From CAZHDB01 sp964531225 (GTDB lineage: Archaea; Thermoproteota; Thermoprotei_A; Sulfolobales; Desulfurococcaceae), in NCBI GenBank assembly GCA_964531225.1, contig CAZHDB010000025.1, forward strand, positions 1-23,723: a DNA stretch of 23,723 nt, given 5' to 3'. The translations under genes and the position numbers were made by a program. Positions 16,305 to 23,625 of this stretch are shown here, piece by piece (the first letter of the stretch is position 1; every line of letters starts with the position of its first letter). The notes under the pieces were generated by a model. It saw nothing but the letters and a program-made list of their open reading frames with translations, was not told the DNA's origin and ran no database searches.

Positions 16305-17525
16305 ATGCTACCATCATGGGTCTATAGTTTAGCCGAGGAAATTTTAGAAAAATCTATCGAATACCCAACAATTCTCGGTGAAGCATATAAGGATATAGTT
16401 GAATACTATGCAGAAGTACTATCTAATTATGGGGTACATACAACAATTTATAGAGTGCCAGATGATTACTTAAGGAAATACCTCAATAAGTCAATGAACC
16501 CGGATAAACCCAGGTACATACTAATTGCAAGAATAGGGTCTGGGGAAAAAGTTCTACAGTACAATGGGCATTACGATATTGTAGCACCTGGTAAGGGATG
16601 GACTGTTACAGAACCATTTAAGCCTAAGAAAATAGATAATCGCCTATACGGACGCGGCTCAACCGATATGAAAGGCGGTCTTGCAGCCTTTACGGCAGCT
16701 ATAGCTTACTTAGCATCTACTAAAGAACCGCTCAACCATGTTATAGAAATAGCTTATGTACCCGACGAAGAGATCGGCGGTCTAACAGGTACAGGCTATC
16801 TCGTTAATGAGCTAGGCTCTAGACCCAATTGGGTAATTATTGGAGAGCCTAGCGGCTTAGGTACTATATGGATTGGGCATAAAGGAGGTATTTGGCTTGA
16901 CGTTATTGTTAAGGGTAAACAAGCACATGGCAGTACTCCATGGCATGGAGAAAATGCTTTTGAAAAGATGGTTTACATAGCTAAATATCTTATTGAAAAA
17001 ATTAAACCCATTATTGAGTCTAGAATAAGTAGATATGATTATGATGAAGAAGAATCAAAGAAGGCAACAATGGTGCTAGGAGGAAAGATATATGCCCCAG
17101 GTAGTCCGAACATAGTTCCAGGCGAAGTCAGTTTTAGTATTGATAGAAGGTTGATTGTAGAAGAGAACTTAGAGGAAGCTGAAAAAGAATTAAAGAAGTA
17201 TATTATGGAGGCTGCTTTATTTGCTAAAGCAAAGGTTGAAATAAACGTTTTGACAAAACTCAGCCCATCATTCATACCTCCCGATTCCGATCTAATAGAT
17301 AAAATAAATAAAATAGCATACAAAGTCCTTGGGTTTAAGCCGAGAAAAGCGGTCTGCACGGGAGGACTTGATCTACACTACTATACCGATGTTGGTGTGA
17401 AAGCTATATCTTACGGCCCTGGCCAACCTTCACAGGCGCATGCAGTTAATGAATATATTGAACTAACCGATCTATATAGATCTATTGACATATACGTAGA
17501 ACTCGCTAAGAATGCATTTGAATAA
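16305..17525 (+). CDS. M20 family metallopeptidase (ArgE/DapE-like)
   Basis: About 406 residues. Metal-site motifs are NGHYDIV (His89, Asp91), RLYGRGSTDMKGG (Asp121), VPDEEIGG (catalytic Glu155 and metal-binding Glu156), IIGEPSG (Glu181) and SQAHAVNEYI near the C-terminus (His). A dimerisation-type domain (residues ~190-310, from GHKGGIWLDVIVKGKQAHGS) interrupts the catalytic domain as usual. It hydrolyses an amide bond of an N-acyl amino acid or peptide; the substrate cannot be told from sequence. The ATG at 16305 is chosen because GGTG (16295-16298) lies six bases upstream; a GTG at 16296 lies within that site. Its end overlaps the start of the JAMM-motif gene. Confidence 0.9.
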   Translation: MLPSWVYSLAEEILEKSIEYPTILGEAYKDIVEYYAEVLSNYGVHTTIYRVPDDYLRKYLNKSMNPDKPRYILIARIGSGEKVLQYNGHYDIVAPGKGWTVTEPFKPKKIDNRLYGRGSTDMKGGLAAFTAAIAYLASTKEPLNHVIEIAYVPDEEIGGLTGTGYLVNELGSRPNWVIIGEPSGLGTIWIGHKGGIWLDVIVKGKQAHGSTPWHGENAFEKMVYIAKYLIEKIKPIIESRISRYDYDEEESKKATMVLGGKIYAPGSPNIVPGEVSFSIDRRLIVEENLEEAEKELKKYIMEAALFAKAKVEINVLTKLSPSFIPPDSDLIDKINKIAYKVLGFKPRKAVCTGGLDLHYYTDVGVKAISYGPGQPSQAHAVNEYIELTDLYRSIDIYVELAKNAFE

Positions 17526-18273
17526 CTATGTTGAAGAGACTATATGGTGTAAAAATACATTGAGAGAACAATTACTTATAGATAATAATAACACTAGATA
17601 TATAGGATTTCTATCTAGATTCATTAATTTCCTAGAAGACGTATTAGACGATGCATGGTGCGAGGACATATTTATTGATAAAAGCATCTATAGTAATAGA
17701 CCAATTATTCCCAATACTATAGAAATTGAACCATATAAGTGTAGTTACGATCCTTTAGAAAGTATTAGTGTATTTAGTAGTCAATGGGATATCGATGAAA
17801 TTTCCATTACTATAGGAAAGGGATACTATAGCCTTAATGAATTATATTTTTTAATACCTAGTATTTATATTGAAACACTACATTATCTAATGAAAAGCTA
17901 TTCAAGTAAAACAATAACTAGTAAGAAAGAATATTTCTTAGCTATATTATTTAATGGAAAGGGATTCCTTGTTGAAGGAGAGGTTGATCGGGTAAGAATA
18001 CCCTTTATACCTCATTGTTTATCATCACATACGCATCCCTCTCATATGCCTATACCTTCTAAGCGAGATATAGAAATGATATTGTATATGATGCTGAATA
18101 GAGGATTTCTCCATGTTATCGAGACCGTGGGAGCTTCGCTTTACATATATAGGGTTAAGCCATTAAGTGAAAATGATTTAGTTAAACTAAGAAGTATAGA
18201 GTCTTTAAATAATTATCGAGATGTTATAAATGTTTTTAAAACCATAGAATCTGTTAGAATCGAATATAGATAG
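17512..18273 (+). CDS. JAMM/MPN+ metalloprotease-like protein
   Basis: 253 residues from the ATG at 17512, or 251 from the TTG at 17518; the former overlaps the M20 peptidase gene by 14 bases. The C-terminal half carries the exact JAMM zinc motif: His173-x-His175-x10-Asp186 in SHTHPSHMPIPSKRD, with Ser183 in the expected place. An upstream Glu140 (KEYFLAILFNG) sits where the catalytic Glu of the fold is found. Before it, residues 1-130 form a domain I do not recognise (GKGYYSLNELYFLIPSIYIETLHYLM at its end). JAMM enzymes remove ubiquitin-like modifiers; in archaea they act on SAMP-type proteins or in sulfur transfer. Sequence outside the motif is divergent, so the activity is inferred from the motif. 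Overlap implies co-expression with the M20 peptidase. Confidence 0.7.
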   Translation: MHLNNYVEETIWCKNTLREQLLIDNNNTRYIGFLSRFINFLEDVLDDAWCEDIFIDKSIYSNRPIIPNTIEIEPYKCSYDPLESISVFSSQWDIDEISITIGKGYYSLNELYFLIPSIYIETLHYLMKSYSSKTITSKKEYFLAILFNGKGFLVEGEVDRVRIPFIPHCLSSHTHPSHMPIPSKRDIEMILYMMLNRGFLHVIETVGASLYIYRVKPLSENDLVKLRSIESLNNYRDVINVFKTIESVRIEYR

Positions 18274-18363
18274 TTTCATAATTCAATAAACATATCAATA
18301 TACTTTCAAAGTTCCTTCATAGACACCTGTCTAAGTGTTAGAGGAAAACTATTTATGAAAGAG

Positions 18364-18378
18364 CTTAATTTTTAAAAC
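18364..18378 (+). promoter_or_regulatory. Putative promoter of the biotin carboxylase gene
   Basis: A TATA-like CTTAATTTTTAAAAC preceded by purine-rich AAAGAG (possible BRE) lies about 85 bases before the start, predicting a transcript start near 18400 and a leader of ~60 bases. The 187-base gap also holds a weak hairpin (ACAC / GTGT arms) at about 18325-18340. Confidence 0.4.
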
Positions 18379-18460
18379 CCCAGTGTGTACTGAAAAATAG
18401 ACAATAATTTAAAGTGAAGAGGAAAGTTTAGGCGGTCATAAGATAGGAGTGGAATACGGC

Positions 18461-19999
18461 GTGACAAAATACAGGATCTTAATAGCTAATAGAGGAGAAA
18501 TAGCTATTAGGATTGCAAGGACTATTAGGGAATTAGGCTGGATATCCCTTGGTATCTACACTTCTATAGACAAGTATAGTCTCCATAGGAGATTTATGGA
18601 TAGTGATTATCAAGTATCTAATTATCTTGATATGGATGAAATAATAGAAGCTGCACTAGAACTAGGTGCTGATGCCATTCATCCTGGTTATGGATTTTTA
18701 TCAGAAAATGCATTATTTGTACGGAAAGTTGTTAGCAAAGGACTCATATTTGTAGGTCCTCCACCGGATATCATGGAGCTTAGTGGCGATAAAGCTAGAG
18801 CTAAGAAAATGGCTGAAGAAGTAGGTGTACCTACTTTACCATGGAGGCTAGTAAAGAAACCAGATGACGTAATAGAATTTGCTAAGGAATATGGATATCC
18901 TGTTTTATTAAAGGCTGTTGGTGGTGGAGGAGGTATGGGTATGAGAGTAGTCTATAATGAAAAAGATGTAGAAAAGCTATATGAGCAGGCTAGTAAGGAG
19001 GCTGAAGAAGACTTTAAAGATAGAAGACTTTATGTAGAGAAATTCCTTACATCACCAAAGCACATTGAAGTACAAATACTTGGTAATGGAGATAAAGTTA
19101 TTCATTTATTTGAAAGAGACTGTAGTATTCAACGTAGGCATCAAAAAGTTATTGAAGAAGCCCCTGCACCAATACTTTCTTCTAATGAAAGAAAAATTAT
19201 AACAGAAGATGCCGTTAAACTCACTGAATACATAGGATATATTAATGCTGGTACTGTTGAATTCTTATTCGATCCCAAGACTAGAAAGCATTATTTCATG
19301 GAAATAAATGCTAGGCTGCAGGTTGAGCATCCTGTTACAGAGATGATTACTGGAATTGATATCGTTAAGCAACAATTATTAATAGCTATGGGAGAAGGAC
19401 TGAATCTAAAACAGGATAGTATCAGGATATATGGTCATGCCATAGAAGCCCGTATAAATGCTGAAAATCCTGTTACAATGCTTCCAAGCCCTGGTACAGT
19501 ATCTGATTATAGAGAGCCGAGCGGTCCAGGTATACGTGTTGACAGCGGCGTGGCTCCCGGATCAACTATCCCCGCTGAATATAATCCATTAATTGCAAAG
19601 ATCATAGCCTGGGCTCCCTCTAGAAAGGAGGCTATAAACCGTATGTTAAGAGCTCTCCGTGAATATATTATAATGGGTGTTGATACAAATATCTTGCTTG
19701 TAAAAAGTATTCTTGAACACCCGGTTTTTATGATCGGTGATCATACAACTAAATTCCTAGATGAGTATATTAATGATATTAAAAATAGGATATTAGGTCA
19801 TGAAAGAATACAAGCTATAGCATTATCTATACTCATGACACGTAGCGTTAATGGATTCGGATCTCTTGTACCCCGTTCTAGATCACCTATAGAGCCCACT
19901 TCTCATAGACTTCAAACTCTTAAGAGAAGGGCTTGGGCTTACTGGAGAGTTATTAAGAGTAGAATGCATACTAGAAGAAGGAGAAGCCGTAGGAAGTAA
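18461..19999 (+). CDS. Biotin carboxylase subunit of acyl-CoA carboxylase
   Basis: About 512 residues. ATP-grasp biotin carboxylase motifs are complete: YRILIANRGEIAIRI at the N-terminus, HPGYGFLSEN, the Gly-rich loop VGGGGGMGMR (~153-162), HLFERDCSIQRRHQKVIEEAP, and MEINARLQVEHPVTEM. It carboxylates biotin on the carrier protein using ATP and bicarbonate. The core ends near residue 450; an extra ~65-residue C-terminal tail is strongly basic (LKRRAWAYWRVIKS, then RRRRSRRK) and has no biotinyl domain, in line with the separate carrier gene. Start: GTG at 18461, ~10 bases after AGGAGTGG; a GTG at 18449 lies inside that site. A C/D box RNA begins one base after the stop codon. Confidence 0.93.
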   Translation: MTKYRILIANRGEIAIRIARTIRELGWISLGIYTSIDKYSLHRRFMDSDYQVSNYLDMDEIIEAALELGADAIHPGYGFLSENALFVRKVVSKGLIFVGPPPDIMELSGDKARAKKMAEEVGVPTLPWRLVKKPDDVIEFAKEYGYPVLLKAVGGGGGMGMRVVYNEKDVEKLYEQASKEAEEDFKDRRLYVEKFLTSPKHIEVQILGNGDKVIHLFERDCSIQRRHQKVIEEAPAPILSSNERKIITEDAVKLTEYIGYINAGTVEFLFDPKTRKHYFMEINARLQVEHPVTEMITGIDIVKQQLLIAMGEGLNLKQDSIRIYGHAIEARINAENPVTMLPSPGTVSDYREPSGPGIRVDSGVAPGSTIPAEYNPLIAKIIAWAPSRKEAINRMLRALREYIIMGVDTNILLVKSILEHPVFMIGDHTTKFLDEYINDIKNRILGHERIQAIALSILMTRSVNGFGSLVPRSRSPIEPTSHRLQTLKRRAWAYWRVIKSRMHTRRRRSRRK

Positions 20000-20000
20000 T

Positions 20001-20049
20001 ATGATGATTGATGACGCGGCTGATGTATGATGAAGGGATTAGCTTCTGA
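20001..20049 (+). ncRNA. C/D box sRNA (2'-O-methylation guide)
   Basis: All four boxes match the archaeal consensus. C is ATGATGA (20001-20007), then a 12-base guide; D' is CTGA (20020-20023), then a 3-base spacer; C' is ATGATGA (20027-20033), then a 12-base guide; D is CTGA (20046-20049). Guide 1 is TTGATGACGCGG and guide 2 is AGGGATTAGCTT. By the 'box D plus five' rule the D guide would methylate the U in target AAGCUAAUCCCU, and the D' guide the second G in CCGCGUCAUCAA. The former resembles a conserved archaeal 16S rRNA segment as I recall it, which needs checking. Short complementary flanks (TAA at 19997-19999, TTA at 20050-20052) could form a terminal stem using the stop codon of the biotin carboxylase gene. 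It may be processed from that mRNA. Confidence 0.9.
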
Positions 20050-20222
20050 TTAATTGCCTGCCAGTCCGTAATTAATATATTAGATCATATGAATTTATTT
20101 CGTGAATTATAATATATAACTACGACAATATTTACATCCTTTACCATAATCGTATAACTTTATTTTCTATAAGTATATGTGCATCGAGTGTATGTATACG
20201 TATTTAAATGAGAGGCGAATTA

Positions 20223-20232
20223 CTTATAAAAC
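20223..20232 (+). promoter_or_regulatory. Promoter (TATA box) of PEP synthase gene
   Basis: CTTATAAAAC lies 63 bases before the ATG, predicting a transcript start near 20253. A strong GGAGGGT at 20269-20275 then lies in the short leader, 10 bases before the start codon. The rest of the 20050-20285 gap is AT-rich with no further feature that I can support. Confidence 0.6.
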
Positions 20233-20285
20233 CATATATGTAATAGGGTATCCCATGAAATCATAATTGGAGGGTAGAACAAGAT

Positions 20286-22742
20286 ATGTCTGATATACCG
20301 AAAGAAAAAAGATTTGTATTATGGCTTGAAGAAGTTACAAAAGATGATGTAGTGCTTGTTGGAGGTAAAAATGCTAATCTTGGAGAGATGATTCGTGCAG
20401 GAATACCTGTGCCTCCTGGATTTGCAGTAACAGCTTATGCATACAAGTACTTCCTTGACTCAACAGGTCTTGGCGAGAAAATCTATGCTATGCTAAGAGA
20501 TCTCGATGTTAATGATAAGAAGGCATTAGATGAGGTAACAAGTAAGATCAGGCAAATGATTAAAGAGACGCCTATGCCTTCGGAAGTAGAAGCAGCTATT
20601 AGAAATGCTTATAGAGAGTTAGCTTCGAGACTAAATATTGATCCCTTAAGGCTACGTGTAGCTGTACGTAGCAGTGCTACTGCAGAAGATATGCCAGAAG
20701 CGAGCTTTGCCGGTCAGCAAGAGACTTACCTAAACATCTATGGAGAAGATGCTGTTGTTAAACGAGTCAAGGATTGTTGGGCTAGCCTTTTCACTGCACG
20801 TGCAACATTCTATCGTGTAGCCCAGGGTATTCCCCATGAAAAAGCCTTGATGAGCGTTACCATACAGAAGATGGTTAATAGCCGTTCAGCAGGCGTAATG
20901 TTCACACTGCACCCAGTTACTGGCGAGACAGACGTAATAGTTATTGAGGGTGCATGGGGTCTTGGGGAAGCTGTTGTTGGCGGTAAAGTAACACCTGATG
21001 AATGGGTTGTTGAAAAGGATACTTTAAAGATTAGAGAACAAAAGATCAATAGAAAGAACATTGCTATAGTCTTCAATCCAGAAAAAGGCATAAATGAGGC
21101 AATCAACCTCCCTGATCCTAGATTCCCATTATTTGATCCAGAGACTCCAAGTCTTAATGAGGAAGAAGTTAAGAGATTAGCTGAACTAGGTAACTTGATT
21201 GAGAAACACTATGGACGTGCAATGGATATTGAATGGGCCATCGACATGGACTTGCCATTCCCGGACAATGTATTCATTGTGCAGGCCCGTCCAGAGACTG
21301 TATGGAGTGTTAAGAAGGCTAAGGAAGAGGAGAGAAGAGTTGAGGTAAAGGGTGAGAAGGTAGTTAAACTTAGTGAAGCTAATGTAATAGTTCGTGGATT
21401 ACCTGCAAGCCCAGGTATCGGAGCAGGGATTGCTAGAGTAATTTTTGATCCACATGGTAAGGAGGCTCAAGAGTTTAAAGAAGGAGATATATTAGTTACT
21501 AAGATGACTGATCCTGACTGGGTACCATTAATGAAAAAGGCATCTGCCATAGTTACTGACGAAGGTGGTATGACTAGCCACGCAGCCATTGTCAGCCGTG
21601 AACTAGGTATTCCATGTATTGTTGGTACTGGTAATGCTACAGAAGCCATAAAGACAGGGATTGAGGTAACTATTGATGGTAGTCGTGGTGTTGTCTATGA
21701 AGGTATTGTCGAAGATCTCGTAAAGCCTAAGGAAGAGGCTGCTGCAGCAGTATCTGTTGGTATTAGTCCTGAACAATTATTGCCACTCTATCCAGTAACT
21801 GCTACAAAGATCTATATGAATCTCGGCGAGCCGGATGCTATTGAGAGGTACAAGGACTTACCATTCGACGGTATTGGTCTCATGAGGATCGAGTTCATTA
21901 TTACTGATTGGGTACAGTATCATCCAATGGCATTAATTGAAGAAGGTCGTGGAGAATTCTTTGTGGACAAGCTAGCAGAGGGTGTTGCCAAGGTAGCACA
22001 AGTGATTTATCCAAGGCCTATAGTTGTACGATTTAGTGACTTCAAGACTAATGAATATCGTGGACTTAAGGGCGGCGAAAAGTTTGAGCCTGAAGAGAGA
22101 AACCCAATGATTGGATGGCGTGGTGTTAGCCGCTATATTCATCCAAATTATGAGCCTGCATTTCGTCTAGAGGTTCGTGCTATAAAGAAGGTTCGTGAGG
22201 AAATGGGATTAACTAATGTATGGGTCATGCTCCCATTCGTGAGGACTACATGGGAAGTTGAACGTGCATTAAAGATTATGGAAGAAGAGGGTCTAAAGCG
22301 TGGTAAGGACTTCAAGGTATGGGCTATGGCTGAGGTTCCAAGTATAGTATTCCTTGCAGACAGGTTTGCAGAATATGTTGATGGATTCAGTATTGGAAGC
22401 AACGATCTAACACAATTGGTTCTTGGAGCTGACCGTGACAGTACCATACTTGCTGAAATGGGCTACTTCGATGAACGTGATCCTGCTGTATTAGCTGCAA
22501 TTAAAATGCTCATTGAGAAGGCACATTCAAAGGGAGCAACTGTAAGTATATGTGGACAGGCACCAAGCGTATATCCAGAGATAGTTGAATTCCTCGTAGA
22601 GAATGGCATTGACAGTATAAGCGTTAACCCCGATGCAGTTATTCCGACAAGAAGACTTGTAGCAAGTATTGAGAGAAAGATAATGCTTAAGAGACTTAAT
22701 AAATTAATGAATAAACTTAGGGAATTTGAACAGTACTTCTAA
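20286..22742 (+). CDS. ppsA: Phosphoenolpyruvate synthase (pyruvate, water dikinase)
   Basis: 818 residues. The N-terminal ATP-binding domain has VGGKNANLGEM, RSSATAEDMPEASFAGQQ and IEWAID. The swivelling phosphohistidine domain has TDEGGMTSHAAIVSRELGIPC, with His432 as phosphate carrier. The C-terminal PEP/pyruvate barrel has LMRIEFI, NPMIGWRGVSRYI, FSIGSNDLTQLVLGADRD and VSICGQAPS with its catalytic Cys. It interconverts pyruvate + ATP and PEP + AMP + phosphate, for gluconeogenesis or, in archaea, possibly glycolytic ATP formation. No intein or insertion. The last ~25 residues (ERKIMLKRLNKLMNKLREF) form an amphipathic helix with Leu/Ile heptad spacing. The enzyme from Staphylothermus marinus is known as a very large homomultimer; this tail could help assembly (inference). 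Confidence 0.97.
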   Translation: MSDIPKEKRFVLWLEEVTKDDVVLVGGKNANLGEMIRAGIPVPPGFAVTAYAYKYFLDSTGLGEKIYAMLRDLDVNDKKALDEVTSKIRQMIKETPMPSEVEAAIRNAYRELASRLNIDPLRLRVAVRSSATAEDMPEASFAGQQETYLNIYGEDAVVKRVKDCWASLFTARATFYRVAQGIPHEKALMSVTIQKMVNSRSAGVMFTLHPVTGETDVIVIEGAWGLGEAVVGGKVTPDEWVVEKDTLKIREQKINRKNIAIVFNPEKGINEAINLPDPRFPLFDPETPSLNEEEVKRLAELGNLIEKHYGRAMDIEWAIDMDLPFPDNVFIVQARPETVWSVKKAKEEERRVEVKGEKVVKLSEANVIVRGLPASPGIGAGIARVIFDPHGKEAQEFKEGDILVTKMTDPDWVPLMKKASAIVTDEGGMTSHAAIVSRELGIPCIVGTGNATEAIKTGIEVTIDGSRGVVYEGIVEDLVKPKEEAAAAVSVGISPEQLLPLYPVTATKIYMNLGEPDAIERYKDLPFDGIGLMRIEFIITDWVQYHPMALIEEGRGEFFVDKLAEGVAKVAQVIYPRPIVVRFSDFKTNEYRGLKGGEKFEPEERNPMIGWRGVSRYIHPNYEPAFRLEVRAIKKVREEMGLTNVWVMLPFVRTTWEVERALKIMEEEGLKRGKDFKVWAMAEVPSIVFLADRFAEYVDGFSIGSNDLTQLVLGADRDSTILAEMGYFDERDPAVLAAIKMLIEKAHSKGATVSICGQAPSVYPEIVEFLVENGIDSISVNPDAVIPTRRLVASIERKIMLKRLNKLMNKLREFEQYF

Positions 22743-22824
22743 TATATGAGACATAAAATGTTTTTCCAAATAATACATTTTTACTTCATTATTAATAAAA
22801 TAAATAGATGGATAGTTTTAGTTA

Positions 22825-22834
22825 CTTTTATAAC
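22825..22834 (+). promoter_or_regulatory. Putative promoter of the GNAT-like gene
   Basis: CTTTTATAAC within GTTACTTTTATAAC predicts transcript start near 22857 and a leader of about 25 bases. The 139-base gap after ppsA also contains T-rich stretches (for example GTTTTTCC near 22760) that could end the ppsA transcript. Confidence 0.45.
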
Positions 22835-22881
22835 ATGGACATAGATAGTGATAAATAGAATGAAATATCGGGGAATGAGAT

Positions 22882-23220
22882 TTGTGTATTAAACATACAA
22901 AACGAGTTATCTATATGAGGTTGAATGATGGATCTAAGGCTTTTATAAGATATGAAGTTGAAAATGGAACTATGAAGTTATTGGAAACATATACTCCTCC
23001 TCAACATCGCGGTAAAGGAGTTGCCCGTAGACTTATGGAGTACGCGATTAAATTAGCTAAGGAGAATGGCTGGTTAATAGAACCAATATGTAGTTATTCT
23101 ATCTATTTCTTTAGGAAAAACCCTGAACTGAGGGAACTGCTAATCCCTAGTTTAAGAAATGTTGACTTTGAGAAATTATTTAAGAAAAGACTTGAGGAGG
23201 AAAAACTAAGGAAAAAATAA
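22882..23220 (+). CDS. Small GNAT-like acetyltransferase (PF14542 type)
   Basis: 112 residues from a TTG start, or 101 from the ATG at 22915. The core is a reduced GNAT fold: SKAFIRYEVENGTMKLLETYTP, the acetyl-CoA loop PPQHRGKGVARRLMEYAIKLAKENGW, and IEPICSYSIYFFRKNPE, whose Cys and Tyr-containing strand is typical of the small YidJ/CG branch. The C-terminus is a charged helix (FKKRLEEEKLRKK). The acyl acceptor is unknown. GGGAATGAGA lies before the TTG. The following small gene continues in the same reading frame after the stop, 60 bases away, and is probably co-transcribed. Confidence 0.8.
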   Translation: MCIKHTKRVIYMRLNDGSKAFIRYEVENGTMKLLETYTPPQHRGKGVARRLMEYAIKLAKENGWLIEPICSYSIYFFRKNPELRELLIPSLRNVDFEKLFKKRLEEEKLRKK

Positions 23221-23280
23221 TTAAAAAGAAAAATAACCGAGCCATTAATAGATATAGATCTAATTAAGAAGATTCTAAGA

Positions 23281-23625
23281 ATGCTTTTGAAAAGCGAGGA
23301 AATAATATCAGAACAAATCTATGCTCTCGGAAAATTATTTGAAGAACCTATATATTCTTTTATTGATGCGATAAAGAGTCAATACTATTTTTACTTAGAC
23401 ATATTTGGTGATAAGCTCCAGAGCTGTTCAGTGACACTTACACATAATACTATATCAAATTCTCACGAGACATACAAGTATCTCGAGAAAACGTATAGCG
23501 ACAAACACATCTCTTTAACGATTACAAGTAATCCCGTCGAGATTACATTAACTATTAAGAATTGTTTTTTACTGATTGCTTTCTTTTCTCTTCCAAGGAG
23601 TATTAAAGATAGCATAGATATCTGA
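23281..23625 (+). CDS. Small hypothetical protein, possibly Pcc1-like
   Basis: 114 residues. After an N-terminal helix region (~1-38) the pattern is strand (CSVTLTHNT), helix (SNSHETYKYLEKTY), two strands (HISLTITSN, EITLTIKN) and a helix (FFSLPRSIKDSID). This beta-alpha-beta-beta-alpha order and length recall Pcc1, the small KEOPS subunit, but no diagnostic residue convinces me. No clear ribosome-binding site precedes the ATG; the frame is open back to the stop of the GNAT-like gene, so a non-standard earlier start is possible. Its last 57 bases overlap the convergent XPF-like gene. Confidence 0.5.
   Translation: MLLKSEEIISEQIYALGKLFEEPIYSFIDAIKSQYYFYLDIFGDKLQSCSVTLTHNTISNSHETYKYLEKTYSDKHISLTITSNPVEITLTIKNCFLLIAFFSLPRSIKDSIDI

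Noticed and set aside
17039..17359. Minus-strand open frame of 106 codons inside the M20 peptidase gene
   Set aside because: Antisense shadow of a well-supported gene.
23218..23283. Stop codon read-through joining the GNAT-like and following small gene
   Set aside because: They share a frame and no stop lies between, but a 20-codon open gap is easily due to chance; two separate proteins are simpler.
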